From: Deltaproteobacteria bacterium
GTDB taxonomy: Bacteria; UBA10199; JACPAL01; JAHFST01
Direction: 5' to 3'
Length of the DNA stretch: 64,000 nt
Assembly (NCBI GenBank): GCA_023265625.1
Contig: JAHFST010000008.1
Location: forward strand, 62,001 to 126,000
Shown here: positions 43,006 to 51,533 of the stretch, piece by piece
How the letters are laid out: each line of letters begins with the position of its first letter
Position numbering within the stretch: the first letter of the stretch is position 1
Translations under genes and position numbers: made by a program
Notes under the pieces: model-generated
Seen by the model: the letters and a program-made list of their open reading frames with translations, nothing else
What the model was told of the DNA's origin: nothing
Databases searched by the model: none

Positions 43006-43502
43006 TTCAGATGAAAGTGACCGGTCTGACCATCGATCCCTTCACCAACATGCCCATTATCATCTTGAAGGATTTAGCAGAAAAAAGCGCCTTGCCCATT
43101 TGGATTGGTTTGATTGAGGCCTCGGCCATCGCCACTGAATTGGAAAAGATCGAACTGTCACGCCCCATGACCCACGATTTGATCCGCAATATCCTGCATT
43201 CACTCCAGGTGACGGTCAAAAAAATCGAGGTCAATGATCTTCATGACAATACCTTTTACGCCACCATCTGTTTGGAGTGCAATGGTCGTGAGTTTACGAT
43301 TGATTCCCGTCCGTCTGATGCGATTGCCTTAGCCCTGCGAACTGGCGCTGCGATCTATGTGGAGCAACGGGTGATTGAAAAATCACGCAATATCGATTTG
43401 AGCAAGGAAGGCAAGGAAGAGGAACATAAAATCAAGCAAGAAAAATGGACGGAAATTTTGGAAAATTTGAATATTGAAGATTTTGGGAAATATAAAATGT
43501 GA
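42999..43502 (+). CDS. Bifunctional nuclease family (DUF151) protein
   Basis: The 167-residue protein matches the DUF151/BFN family: VTGLTIDPFTNMPIIILKD, LPIWIGLIEASAIATELEK, RPMTHDLIRNILHSL and IDSRPSDAIALALRTGAAIYVEQ. Such proteins have reported RNase/DNase activity in plants and are common next to miaB in deltaproteobacteria. A charged C-terminal tail (about residues 130-167) is extra. It overlaps miaB by 7 bp. Confidence 0.88.
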   Translation: MLIQMKVTGLTIDPFTNMPIIILKDLAEKSALPIWIGLIEASAIATELEKIELSRPMTHDLIRNILHSLQVTVKKIEVNDLHDNTFYATICLECNGREFTIDSRPSDAIALALRTGAAIYVEQRVIEKSRNIDLSKEGKEEEHKIKQEKWTEILENLNIEDFGKYKM

Positions 43503-43933
43503 AGATGCCACCGGTCCTGCGTTATTGGGTTCCATTCATTGTTTATCTCGGCTTTTTGACCTACCTGCTCTTTAAGCCCTCGTTGCCCGAGATTTCTATG
43601 CCTTACTTTGACAAGGCGGCCCATCTGGGTTTCTTTGCCGTACTTGGAATTCTTGTGCTTAGGATATTTCATCCGATTGAACAGCACTGGAGCCTCACTA
43701 AATGTATTAAGGTGGCCCTCTTAGGGACCCTCATTTATGGGATGATTACGGAACTGGGGCAAGCCATGACTGCCACTCGTTCGGCGGAGTGGGGAGATCT
43801 TTTTATGGATGGTTTGGGAGGTGCAATTGGGGGCTTTTGTTATTACCCAATTAAAGTTCGCTGCTGTCATTCTGAGCCCTTCGGCTCCGCTCAGGGCAGG
43901 CTCCGCGAAGAATCTTCCGAGATTTCCTTATGA
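43499..43933 (+). CDS. VanZ-family membrane protein with repeat-encoded C-terminal tail
   Basis: This 144-residue protein has four membrane segments and the VanZ-type pattern (DKAAHLGFFAVLGILVLR; GMITELGQAMTATRSAEWGDLFMDGLGGAIGG). After YPIKVRC the last 22 residues (CHSEPFGSAQGRLREES, then SEISL) come from a dispersed repeat at 43865-43915. The original protein probably ended near YYPIK. The start may be GTG 43499 or ATG 43505. The stop overlaps the next gene as ATGA. The function of VanZ-like proteins in general is unknown. Confidence 0.8.
   Translation: MKMPPVLRYWVPFIVYLGFLTYLLFKPSLPEISMPYFDKAAHLGFFAVLGILVLRIFHPIEQHWSLTKCIKVALLGTLIYGMITELGQAMTATRSAEWGDLFMDGLGGAIGGFCYYPIKVRCCHSEPFGSAQGRLREESSEISL
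43865..43915. repeat. Dispersed TCATTCTGAG...GAAGAATCT repeat at the 3' end of the VanZ gene
   Basis: The element begins TGTCATTCTGAGCCCTTCGG and ends CTCCGCGAAGAATCT. CTGAGC and GCTCAG can pair within it. From memory, repeats of this type are found many times in various bacterial genomes and yield the recognisable peptide CHSEPFGSAQGRLREES when read through, as happens here. Confidence 0.8.
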
Positions 43934-44448
43934 TTATTTTACCTCACCACGGAGTTAGTCCTAAAATAGACCCCACGGCTTATTTGGCTGAAGGGGTTGT
44001 GGTGATTGGCGATGTGATCATTGGCGCCGATTCTTCCTTGTGGCCGCATACGGTCCTCCGTGGCGATGTTTTTCATATCCGGGTTGGGAACCGCACGAAT
44101 ATTCAAGATTTGTCGGTGGGACACGTCACGGACGGCACTTGGCCGTTGCTGATTGAAGATGATGTGACGGTGGGGCACCGGGTTGTTTTACATGGTTGTC
44201 ATATCCAATCTCGTTGTTTGATTGGCATGGGATCGATCATCATGGATGGTGCCGTGGTGGGAGAGGAGGCGATGATTGGGGCTGGCTCACTGGTGACTCC
44301 GGGAACAGTGATTCCCCCCAGAACCCTCGCGGTGGGTTCACCCGCGAAGGTGAAACGCGACCTGAGCCCTGAGGAGATTAATTTTTTAAGTTTATCGGCC
44401 GCTAATTATGTTCAAACCGTGCGCAGTTATCGTTCCCCATGCATGTAG
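43930..44448 (+). CDS. Gamma-class carbonic anhydrase-like protein
   Basis: The 172-residue left-handed beta-helix protein has hexapeptide repeats (VVVIGDVIIGADSSLWPHTVL). Histidine ligands typical of the gamma-CA/YrdA family lie in SVGHVTD and VGHRVVLHGCHI. It may bind zinc and hydrate CO2, but many family members have no proven activity. The ATG overlaps the VanZ stop. tilS overlaps its end. Confidence 0.9.
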   Translation: MIILPHHGVSPKIDPTAYLAEGVVVIGDVIIGADSSLWPHTVLRGDVFHIRVGNRTNIQDLSVGHVTDGTWPLLIEDDVTVGHRVVLHGCHIQSRCLIGMGSIIMDGAVVGEEAMIGAGSLVTPGTVIPPRTLAVGSPAKVKRDLSPEEINFLSLSAANYVQTVRSYRSPCM

Positions 44449-45401
44449 TCTCCAGCACATTTAGGGATGTCTTGGTTCGTTGGAAACTGCTGAAACCCAA
44501 GGATAAGCTGTTAGTCGCCGTTTCTGGCGGCATCGATTCGATGGTCTTGCTCCATTTGCTTACCCATCTGCCAGCCCGCTGGCAACTCCGGCCGGTGGTG
44601 CTTCACTTTAATCATCGGCTTCGCGGTAAGGAATCCGAGCAAGACGAAACCTTTGTGAAGAATTATTGCCGCGATCAGAAAATTCCTTGTTTCGTGGGGA
44701 AGGCCCCTGTTTGGAAGAGTCATGACAATTTACAGGCCCGGGCCAGGTTCCAACGCTATCGCTTCTTCAAACACCAAGCCGAACGACATCATCTTGGCAA
44801 GCTGTTGACGGCCCATCATGCCAATGACCAGGCAGAAACCTTTTTGATTCACTGGATTCAGGGGGCCGGGTTGAAAGGTCTGGCGGGAATGCCTCTCCAG
44901 CAGGAAGTGGATGGTTTAATGCGCGTACGGCCCTTACTCTTCATCAGTCGGGCTGAAATTGTGAGTTATGCGCGGCATTATCGGATACCGTTTCGTGAAG
45001 ATTCTTCCAATCAAAAACCAGACTATCTGCGCAACCAAATTCGCCTGCTCTTGAAAAAATTACAGTCAATCAACCCTCAGCTCGCCATCCGATCCGCCAC
45101 TAATGCCCTGTTTTTACAGCAGGATGAAGATTTTATGAATAGGGCAATTACTCGATACGAAAGAGCGCGGCCCGAGGGGGATTCAGGCTGTCCTGTAGCA
45201 CGTTATCTTCGATTGCATCCTGCTATGCGTTTTCGACTCCTGCAACGCATGTATCGGAAGGTCAGAGTGGAAGAGCGTTTATCGGGCGATCATGTCCTTA
45301 AAATTGATGAATTAATTCAGGCCCCAGGGGGGCGGTCGCACTATCATTTGTCGGGAAAGGTCCTGTTTTGCAAAGAAAGAGGACGATTTTTCTTTAAATA
45401 A
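44439..45401 (+). CDS. tilS: tRNA(Ile)-lysidine synthase
   Basis: TilS makes lysidine at C34 of the tRNA-Ile that reads AUA. The PP-loop AVSGGIDSMVLLHLL (residues 28-42), HFNHRLRGKESEQDE, RYRFF, TAHHANDQAETFLI and DSSNQKPDYLRNQIR are all TilS motifs. At 320 residues it lacks the larger C-terminal domains of E. coli TilS, as in shorter forms of the family. tilS-ftsH-folP is a widely conserved order. Confidence 0.95.
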   Translation: MHVVSSTFRDVLVRWKLLKPKDKLLVAVSGGIDSMVLLHLLTHLPARWQLRPVVLHFNHRLRGKESEQDETFVKNYCRDQKIPCFVGKAPVWKSHDNLQARARFQRYRFFKHQAERHHLGKLLTAHHANDQAETFLIHWIQGAGLKGLAGMPLQQEVDGLMRVRPLLFISRAEIVSYARHYRIPFREDSSNQKPDYLRNQIRLLLKKLQSINPQLAIRSATNALFLQQDEDFMNRAITRYERARPEGDSGCPVARYLRLHPAMRFRLLQRMYRKVRVEERLSGDHVLKIDELIQAPGGRSHYHLSGKVLFCKERGRFFFK

Positions 45402-45444
45402 CATCGATATTGCTTTTAAACCTCGGTATGATAGGATTTTTGCC

Positions 45445-47373
45445 GTGAAACAATCACAAAAAACCATTGCCCTTTGGGCGGTCATCCTCCTACTTTCCAT
45501 TGCCGTCTTGCAGTTGCTCAATTCCAAGCCTGTCTTGAGAAAAGCCATTTCTTTCAGTGATTTGCTCCTGTCCATCGAGAAAAATCAGGTGGAAAAGGTC
45601 GTTGTACAAGAAGACGAGTATACTGGAAAATTCAAAGATAATTTTGAAGGTGGGGGTTATTTTGAGACCGTTGGGCCCATGCAGAGCGACAAAGCCTTTG
45701 AATTGTTAGCAAAATCCGGCGCAACCGTTGAATATAAAAAACGTCGGGAGACCCCTTTTTGGCAACAGGCCTTGATCTCCTGGTTGCCCATGATCCTGTT
45801 GTTTGGGTTCTTTTTCTTCTCCATGCGGCAAATCAACATGGGGGGTGGGCGGGCCATGAGTTTTGGCCGGAGTCGCGCCCGACTTCTCTCTGAAAACCAG
45901 AAGCGCGTCACCTTTAAAGACGTTGCGGGTGTTGATGAGGCCAAATATGATTTAGAAGAAATTATCGCTTTTCTACGTGATCCCAAAAAATTTACGCGAC
46001 TCGGTGGCAGGATTCCCAAGGGAGTTTTGTTGGTTGGGGCCCCAGGGACGGGTAAAACCTTGTTGGCGAAGGCCGTAGCGGGGGAGGCTGGGGTCCCTTT
46101 CTTCTCCATCAGTGGTTCCGATTTTGTGGAAATGTTTGTCGGGGTGGGTGCCTCGCGGGTGCGTGATCTATTTGAGCAGGGTAAGAAACACGCCCCCTGC
46201 ATTATTTTTATCGATGAAATTGATGCGGTCGGACGGCATCGTGGCGCGGGGCTTGGCGGAGGGCACGACGAGCGTGAGCAGACCCTCAACCAATTGTTAG
46301 TGGAGATGGATGGTTTTGAATCCAATGAAGGTGTCATCATCATGGCCGCCACCAATAGGCCTGATGTGTTAGATCCAGCTTTGCTGCGTCCCGGGCGGTT
46401 TGATCGTCGCGTTATGGTCCCGCGTCCCGATTTGGGAGGACGCGAGGCCATCTTAAAGGTTCATTGCCGGAAGAAGGTCTTGAGTCCGGATCTTGACCTT
46501 TCGATCATTGCCCGTGGCACTCCTGGTTTTTCCGGGGCTGACTTGGAAAACTTGGTGAATGAGGCCGCCCTCAACGCTGCTCGTTATGACAAAAAATCAA
46601 TCTTCATCGAAGATTTTGAGTCTGCTAAAGACAAGGTTTTGATGGGGTCCGAGCGGCGTAACATGATTATCAATGATGAAGAAAAGAAGCGCATTGCCTA
46701 TCATGAATCGGGTCATACGCTAGTGGCAAAATCACTGCCGCGCACGGATCCAGTTTATAAAGTTTCGATCATTCCCCGAGGCATGGCCTTGGGGGTGACG
46801 CAGCAGCTGCCCATTGATGAAAAACATATTCACTCCAAGGATTATGCGGAAAATATGATTTCGGTTTTTATGGGCGGTCGATGCGCGGAAGAGCTCATCT
46901 TCAATGAACTCACCACCGGTGCCGGAGATGACATTGAGAAGGCCACCGATCTGGCACGCAAGATTGTCTGTGAATGGGGCATGAGCGATTTAGGCCCCTT
47001 GAGTTTTGGCCGGAAAGACGCCGAGGTGTTCCTGGGCCGTGATTTGTCACATCGCCAGGAATATAGCGAACAGACTGCCTTGGAGATTGATCAGGAAATC
47101 AAAAAGATCATTAAGAAAAACTATGACCGTTCCAAGGGGCTTTTGAGTGATCGACTACAGGATTTGCACAACTTGGCTCAACACCTGTTGGAGCGAGAGA
47201 CCTTGGATGGTTCAGAAATTGATAAGATCTTGAAGGGTGAAAAGCTTGAGCCCTTCAAACCTTTTGAACCGCCCCCTTCTCTTTTTGCGCCGCAGTCTGA
47301 GAAAATTTCAGAAAAAGAGCCAAAGAAGTCCATGGGGCCCATCGGTCCCTTGCCAGAACCCAGCAAGGCGTAG
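45445..47373 (+). CDS. ftsH: ATP-dependent zinc metalloprotease FtsH
   Basis: FtsH is the membrane-bound AAA+ protease for quality control and LpxC or sigma-32 turnover. Two membrane segments (about 9-25 and 108-126) flank a short periplasmic domain. Walker A GAPGTGKT (198-205), [11 protein letters not shown], the second region of homology and the zinc site HESGH (420-424) are intact. The 642-residue length is normal. GTG starts it with AGGA upstream. Its stop codon TAG (47371-47373) lies within the palindrome at 47370-47397. Confidence 0.97.
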   Translation: MKQSQKTIALWAVILLLSIAVLQLLNSKPVLRKAISFSDLLLSIEKNQVEKVVVQEDEYTGKFKDNFEGGGYFETVGPMQSDKAFELLAKSGATVEYKKRRETPFWQQALISWLPMILLFGFFFFSMRQINMGGGRAMSFGRSRARLLSENQKRVTFKDVAGVDEAKYDLEEIIAFLRDPKKFTRLGGRIPKGVLLVGAPGTGKTLLAKAVAGEAGVPFFSISGSDFVEMFVGVGASRVRDLFEQGKKHAPCIIFIDEIDAVGRHRGAGLGGGHDEREQTLNQLLVEMDGFESNEGVIIMAATNRPDVLDPALLRPGRFDRRVMVPRPDLGGREAILKVHCRKKVLSPDLDLSIIARGTPGFSGADLENLVNEAALNAARYDKKSIFIEDFESAKDKVLMGSERRNMIINDEEKKRIAYHESGHTLVAKSLPRTDPVYKVSIIPRGMALGVTQQLPIDEKHIHSKDYAENMISVFMGGRCAEELIFNELTTGAGDDIEKATDLARKIVCEWGMSDLGPLSFGRKDAEVFLGRDLSHRQEYSEQTALEIDQEIKKIIKKNYDRSKGLLSDRLQDLHNLAQHLLERETLDGSEIDKILKGEKLEPFKPFEPPPSLFAPQSEKISEKEPKKSMGPIGPLPEPSKA

Positions 47374-47397
47374 GGGTTCAAAATTTTGAACCCCTAC
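47370..47397. repeat. Second copy of the 28-bp palindrome, across the ftsH stop and folP start
   Basis: It is identical over all 28 bases to the copy inside miaB (42028-42055). Bases 2-4 (TAG) are the ftsH stop. TTG at 47386-47388 in the right arm is the apparent folP start, with AGGGG of the left arm at Shine-Dalgarno distance. The element therefore makes up the entire junction between the two genes. Confidence 0.95.
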
Positions 47398-48225
47398 CAG
47401 ATACATATCGGCAACCGCCTATTTGATTTTTCAAAGAAAACTTATGTCATGGGGATTTTAAACGTAACCCCCGATTCTTTTTCGGATGGTGGATGTTACC
47501 TGGATCCGGAACGGGCCCTGGAACGAGCCCTCGAGATGGAGGCACAAGGGGCTGATCTGATCGACATTGGAGCCGAGTCGACCCGTCCCGGGGCAGATCC
47601 AGTTCCCTGGGAGGAGGAGTGGCGGCGACTGGAGCCGGTGTTACGCCGCGTGGTCCCGCGCTTGAGCTTGCCGGTTTCCATCGACACACAAAAAGCCGAG
47701 GTGGCCAAAAAGGCCGTGGATCTGGGGGTAAGCCTGATCAATGACGTCAATGCATTGCAGGGGCCTGGGATGCTGGACGCAGCGGCGCACGCGCAAGTCC
47801 CTGTAATATTGATGCACAAGCGAGGTGAGCCTAAAAACATGCAGCAGGGAATTTATTACGAGGATACGTTGCGCGAGGTTGTCAGCTTTCTCGAGGCACG
47901 CATTCAAGCGGTCTGCGCCGCAGGCCTAAATCGTGATAAGATCCTCATCGATCCCGGTATTGGTTTTGGCAAACGATTCGAAGATAACCTCATTCTGTTG
48001 CAAAATCCGCAAGCGTTCCATCTCTTGGAATGCCCACTGGTCGTTGGGGCCTCGCGCAAATCCTTCCTAAAGACCATGGCTGGGTCCACTCCGGAAGCTT
48101 TACTGGCTGGAAACTTGGCAGCGGTGGCCTGGGCTCATCAGCAAAAGATCGGGATGGTCCGAGTTCATGACGTCCTTGAGAGTGTTGTGTTGTTAAAGAC
48201 CTTGCAAGGGATCAGGGGCTTCTAA
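47386..48225 (+). CDS. folP: Dihydropteroate synthase
   Basis: FolP joins p-aminobenzoate to the pterin in folate synthesis. MGILNVTPDSFSDGG, LIDIGAESTRPGA, LINDVNAL, ILIDPGIGFGKR and VGASRKSF are the family's loops; RVHDV closes the domain. The frame closes upstream at TAG 47371, so the start must be TTG 47386 (or ATT 47383), both inside the palindrome. ATG 47446 is less likely because it would begin right at the first catalytic loop and lose the first strand. The length from TTG (279) is normal. It is the target of sulfonamides. Confidence 0.95.
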   Translation: MNPYQIHIGNRLFDFSKKTYVMGILNVTPDSFSDGGCYLDPERALERALEMEAQGADLIDIGAESTRPGADPVPWEEEWRRLEPVLRRVVPRLSLPVSIDTQKAEVAKKAVDLGVSLINDVNALQGPGMLDAAAHAQVPVILMHKRGEPKNMQQGIYYEDTLREVVSFLEARIQAVCAAGLNRDKILIDPGIGFGKRFEDNLILLQNPQAFHLLECPLVVGASRKSFLKTMAGSTPEALLAGNLAAVAWAHQQKIGMVRVHDVLESVVLLKTLQGIRGF

Positions 48226-48226
48226 G

Positions 48227-48258
48227 TTATACTTGTAATATTATAATAAAAGTATAAT
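48227..48258. promoter_or_regulatory. AT-rich inverted repeat with two TATAAT boxes before the ATPase gene
   Basis: TTATACTT (48227-48234) is perfectly inverted as AAGTATAA (48250-48257). TATAAT occurs at 48242-48247 and 48253-48258. No good -35 box is seen at the right distance. This may be the promoter and operator of the downstream AAA ATPase gene. Confidence 0.4.
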
Positions 48259-48270
48259 AATAAAACTATC

Positions 48271-49401
48271 GTGAAAGGCTTCTATTACGACACCCTCCTG
48301 GAAGCGGAGAATATCTGCAACTTGGATCGGGAAAAAAAGATCCTGTTGGATGGGGCCCTGTCCGGCAAGAAGTTGGTGGTTTATGGTCCGCGTAATTTTG
48401 GCAAGACTTCTTTGGTCAAGAATGTGGTTATTCCCGCCTTTCGCGGTAAAAAGAAGAAGAGTTTCGTCCTGTTTGCTGACTTGATGGAGGTTAAAAGCCT
48501 GGAATCCATTCACCAGAGGATTCGTTCCAGCTTTGAAAAATCATTCGCCGATTCCTTCCCGCGACAAAATCTCCTCAATATTGCCAAACAGTTTCTGCAA
48601 AATTTACGACCCCAGGTGACGCTTGATCCGGTCACAGGACAACCCAGTCTTTCGATTGATGCGCATTCTTCTCCACATGAACGCCCATTTGCCGAGATAT
48701 TTTCGGTCATTGGAGAAAAGATCGCGCCGGAAATGCCGACCTTGATTGTCCTGGATGAGTTTCAGGACATCGCCTTTGTCCCTGAGGCACAAGGTATTTT
48801 TCGGCAGGTTCTGCAAGAGCTCAAGGGTATTCCCATCATCCTAATGGGTTCAAAAAGGCACATTTTATCCAAAATTTTCTCGCAACCTGCCGCCCCCTTG
48901 GCCTCCTTTGGGGAAGACGTGGAATTTCAGCCGATCCCTTATGAGGAATATCACGATTATATTTTGGAAAGGTTTCACCAGAGAAAATTGAACATCCATG
49001 ATGACAATGCCAAAACATTGCAAGACGCCCTATTTCGAATACCCGAGGCGATCAATATCGTTTGTGCCCACCTTTATGCCACCCTTCATGATGAGACCGT
49101 TGAAATCGACCAAGTCTATCAGGCCATTGATAAGGCCGTTGAGGGAAGGGCCAGTCGTTACGAGTCCTTGTTATCGCTTCTTTCAGAAAAAGAAGAGGAG
49201 GTGTTGCAGAAAATCGCGCTACAGAAGGTAGTACCACACCCGACGGGTCAAGAATTTTTGCGGACCATCCATGCCAGCCAACGATCTGTCAAACTTATCG
49301 TGGATCGATTCATGGATAAATCTATTTTAGAAAAGACAAAAGACGGATATCGTATCAGTGATCCCATGCTGTTTTACTTTTTGAGAAAATACCGGAATTG
49401 A
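48271..49401 (+). CDS. AAA ATPase of the archaeal-ATPase-like (DUF/STAND-related) family
   Basis: The 376-residue protein has Walker A VVYGPRNFGKTSLVK (GPRNFGKT at 39-46) and Walker B LIVLDEFQDI. An EYHDYILERFHQRKLN helical region and a C-terminal winged-helix-like part (ASQRSVKLIVDRFMDKSILE, then ISDPMLFYFLRKY) follow. This architecture matches stand-alone ATPases related to archaeal ATPases, which often lie on mobile islands and whose role is unknown. It sits between folP and glmM with an AT-rich upstream region, unlike its neighbours. The GTG start has no Shine-Dalgarno sequence. Confidence 0.75.
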   Translation: MKGFYYDTLLEAENICNLDREKKILLDGALSGKKLVVYGPRNFGKTSLVKNVVIPAFRGKKKKSFVLFADLMEVKSLESIHQRIRSSFEKSFADSFPRQNLLNIAKQFLQNLRPQVTLDPVTGQPSLSIDAHSSPHERPFAEIFSVIGEKIAPEMPTLIVLDEFQDIAFVPEAQGIFRQVLQELKGIPIILMGSKRHILSKIFSQPAAPLASFGEDVEFQPIPYEEYHDYILERFHQRKLNIHDDNAKTLQDALFRIPEAINIVCAHLYATLHDETVEIDQVYQAIDKAVEGRASRYESLLSLLSEKEEEVLQKIALQKVVPHPTGQEFLRTIHASQRSVKLIVDRFMDKSILEKTKDGYRISDPMLFYFLRKYRN

Positions 49402-49427
49402 GGTTACGCTATTAGCGTTCTTTCTAG

Positions 49428-49456
49428 TTGAATTCAGCCCATTTTACCGATAGTTT
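49428..49456 (+). promoter_or_regulatory. Putative promoter of glmM
   Basis: TTGAAT (49428-49433), a 17-nt spacer and TAGTTT (49451-49456) lie 9 nt before the glmM ATG (49466). No Shine-Dalgarno sequence is present, only a C-run. The transcript would have almost no leader. Confidence 0.4.
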
Positions 49457-49465
49457 TCCCCCCCT

Positions 49466-50830
49466 ATGAAAGAATCCAATAAAAAGTTGTTTGGCACCGA
49501 CGGGATTCGTGGGGTGGCTAATCAGTATCCGATGACGGCCGAGGTGGCGCTTTCCTTGGGCCGGGCCCTGGCTCATGTTTTTAAAAATGGCCATCGACAT
49601 CGCCGCATCCTGATCGGAAAAGACACGCGCTTGTCCGGTTATATGTTGGAGATGGCCCTGGCCTCCGGGATTTGTTCGATGGGGGCGGATGTTCTCTTGC
49701 TTGGACCGATGCCCACGCCGGGGATCGCGTTTCTTACGAGTGCCATGCGCGCCGATGCGGGGGTGGTTATCTCAGCCTCGCATAACCCGTTCCAGGACAA
49801 TGGGATCAAGGTTTTTGATCGGTATGGTTACAAACTCCCCGACTCAATGGAATTGGAGATTGAGGATATTGTGCTCTCGGGAAAGATTGCCAATCTCAGA
49901 CCTACGGCCGGTGATATTGGCAAGGCCAAGCGGGTGGAGGAGGCGAAAGGCCGGTATATTGAGTTTGTCAAAGGGACCTTTCCTAAAGATTTGAATTTAG
50001 ATGGGTGTAAAATTGTCCTCGATTGTGCCCATGGGGCCGCTTATGAGATTGCGCCGATTGTGTTTGGCGAGCTTGGGGCCGAGTTGATTTGTCTGGGGGT
50101 CAGTCCCAATGGCCTCAATATTAACCAGGAGAGTGGGGCCCTCAATCCTGAACGATTGGCGGCCAAGGTCAAGGAGAGTGGGGCGACACTGGGTATTGGG
50201 CTGGATGGGGATGCGGACCGTGTCGTGTTAATTGATGAGAAAGGTCAATTGATCGATGGAGACGCCGTCATAGCGGTTTGTGGCGAGTTGTTGCTCCAGC
50301 AGGGAAGGTTGAAAAAGAACACCGTCGTTGGAACCTTGATGAGCAACCTAGGTCTCGAAAAATATTTGAATGCCCGAGGGGCCCAGCTCATTCGTGTCCC
50401 GGTCGGAGACAGATATATTATTGAGGAGATGCGCAAGACCGGTTTCAATTTTGGGGGCGAATCTTCCGGACATATGATCTTTTTTGATCAATCAACCACG
50501 GGAGACGGCATGATTGCGGCCTTACAAGTGTTGGCGATTATGATGACTCAGAAAAAATCATTGTCAGAACTCGTCAGCAGTTATTATGCCTACCCGCAGG
50601 TCTTAAAGAACATTCGGGTGAAACGCCGTGAAGATATGAGCTTGGTCCCCACGATCATGAAAAAGATCAAAGAGGTGGAACAATCCCTGGGCGATTCGGG
50701 TCGGGTTTTGGTGCGCTATTCCGGTACCGAACCCTTGATTCGCGTGATGGTGGAGGGGCAAGAACTGCAGGTGATTGATGAGATGTCCAGCGCGATTGTG
50801 ACCACGATTAGTCAGGCCCTCAATGGCTAA
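49466..50830 (+). CDS. glmM: Phosphoglucosamine mutase
   Basis: GlmM converts glucosamine-6-P to glucosamine-1-P for UDP-GlcNAc, peptidoglycan and LPS. KLFGTDGIRGVAN, the phosphoserine loop VISASHNPFQDNGIK (Ser105), the metal loop GLDGDADRVV, GGESSGHMI and the phosphate-binding VRYSGTEPLIRVM are complete. The 454-residue length is normal. pdxJ overlaps its end by 8 bp. Confidence 0.97.
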   Translation: MKESNKKLFGTDGIRGVANQYPMTAEVALSLGRALAHVFKNGHRHRRILIGKDTRLSGYMLEMALASGICSMGADVLLLGPMPTPGIAFLTSAMRADAGVVISASHNPFQDNGIKVFDRYGYKLPDSMELEIEDIVLSGKIANLRPTAGDIGKAKRVEEAKGRYIEFVKGTFPKDLNLDGCKIVLDCAHGAAYEIAPIVFGELGAELICLGVSPNGLNINQESGALNPERLAAKVKESGATLGIGLDGDADRVVLIDEKGQLIDGDAVIAVCGELLLQQGRLKKNTVVGTLMSNLGLEKYLNARGAQLIRVPVGDRYIIEEMRKTGFNFGGESSGHMIFFDQSTTGDGMIAALQVLAIMMTQKKSLSELVSSYYAYPQVLKNIRVKRREDMSLVPTIMKKIKEVEQSLGDSGRVLVRYSGTEPLIRVMVEGQELQVIDEMSSAIVTTISQALNG

Positions 50831-51533
50831 ATTAGGTGTCAATATTGATCATGTCGCGACCTTGCGACAGGCACGCGGGACTCGCTATCCGGATCCGGTA
50901 GCCGCGGGACTGCTCGCGGAACAGGCTGGAGCGGATCAGATTACCGTACATCTCCGGGAAGATCGGCGTCATATTCAAGATGAAGACGTCCGATTACTCA
51001 AACGTTCCCTTCAATGTGAATTAAACCTAGAGATGGCTGCGACGGAAGAGATGGTACAGCTCGCCATACACATCCAACCCAATTCCGTCACCCTGGTCCC
51101 GGAAAAAAGAAAAGAACTCACCACGGAGGGGGGGCTCGACGTGATTCGAGCCCATAAGACGCTCCGTCAACAGATTCCATTGATGCAACAAAAAGGCATG
51201 CGTGTCAGTCTGTTTATTGATCCAAATATGGAACAAGTGAAGATGGCCCGGGAATTGGGGAGTGATGCCATTGAGATTCACACCGGCCTTTACGCGGAGG
51301 CTAAAAATCCTGAGGAGACGCAAAGAGAACTCCTGCGGGTACGGCAGGCCGCTGTGCTGGGTAAGGAATTAGGTCTTTGGGTGGCGGCGGGGCATGGGTT
51401 GCACTATCAGAATACCCGATTGGTGGCTGAGATCGCGGAGATTGTGGAATTCAATATTGGCCATGCTATCGTGGCCCGCGCCCTATTTGTGGGCCTATCA
51501 GCCGCTGTTCGTGAAATGAAACAGCTATGCTGA
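50823..51533 (+). CDS. pdxJ: Pyridoxine 5'-phosphate synthase
   Basis: PdxJ closes the pyridine ring of vitamin B6 from 1-deoxyxylulose-5-P and the PdxA product. LGVNIDHVATLRQARGTRYPDP, ITVHLREDRRHIQDEDV, LNLEMAATEEM and VAAGHGLHYQNT are the family signature. The 236-residue length is normal. It overlaps glmM before and nnrD after it, indicating one operon. Confidence 0.97.
   Translation: MAKLGVNIDHVATLRQARGTRYPDPVAAGLLAEQAGADQITVHLREDRRHIQDEDVRLLKRSLQCELNLEMAATEEMVQLAIHIQPNSVTLVPEKRKELTTEGGLDVIRAHKTLRQQIPLMQQKGMRVSLFIDPNMEQVKMARELGSDAIEIHTGLYAEAKNPEETQRELLRVRQAAVLGKELGLWVAAGHGLHYQNTRLVAEIAEIVEFNIGHAIVARALFVGLSAAVREMKQLC

Noticed and set aside
45657-46451. 264-residue minus-strand open frame opposite ftsH
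   Set aside because: Ser/Pro/Arg-rich shadow of the ftsH ATPase region.
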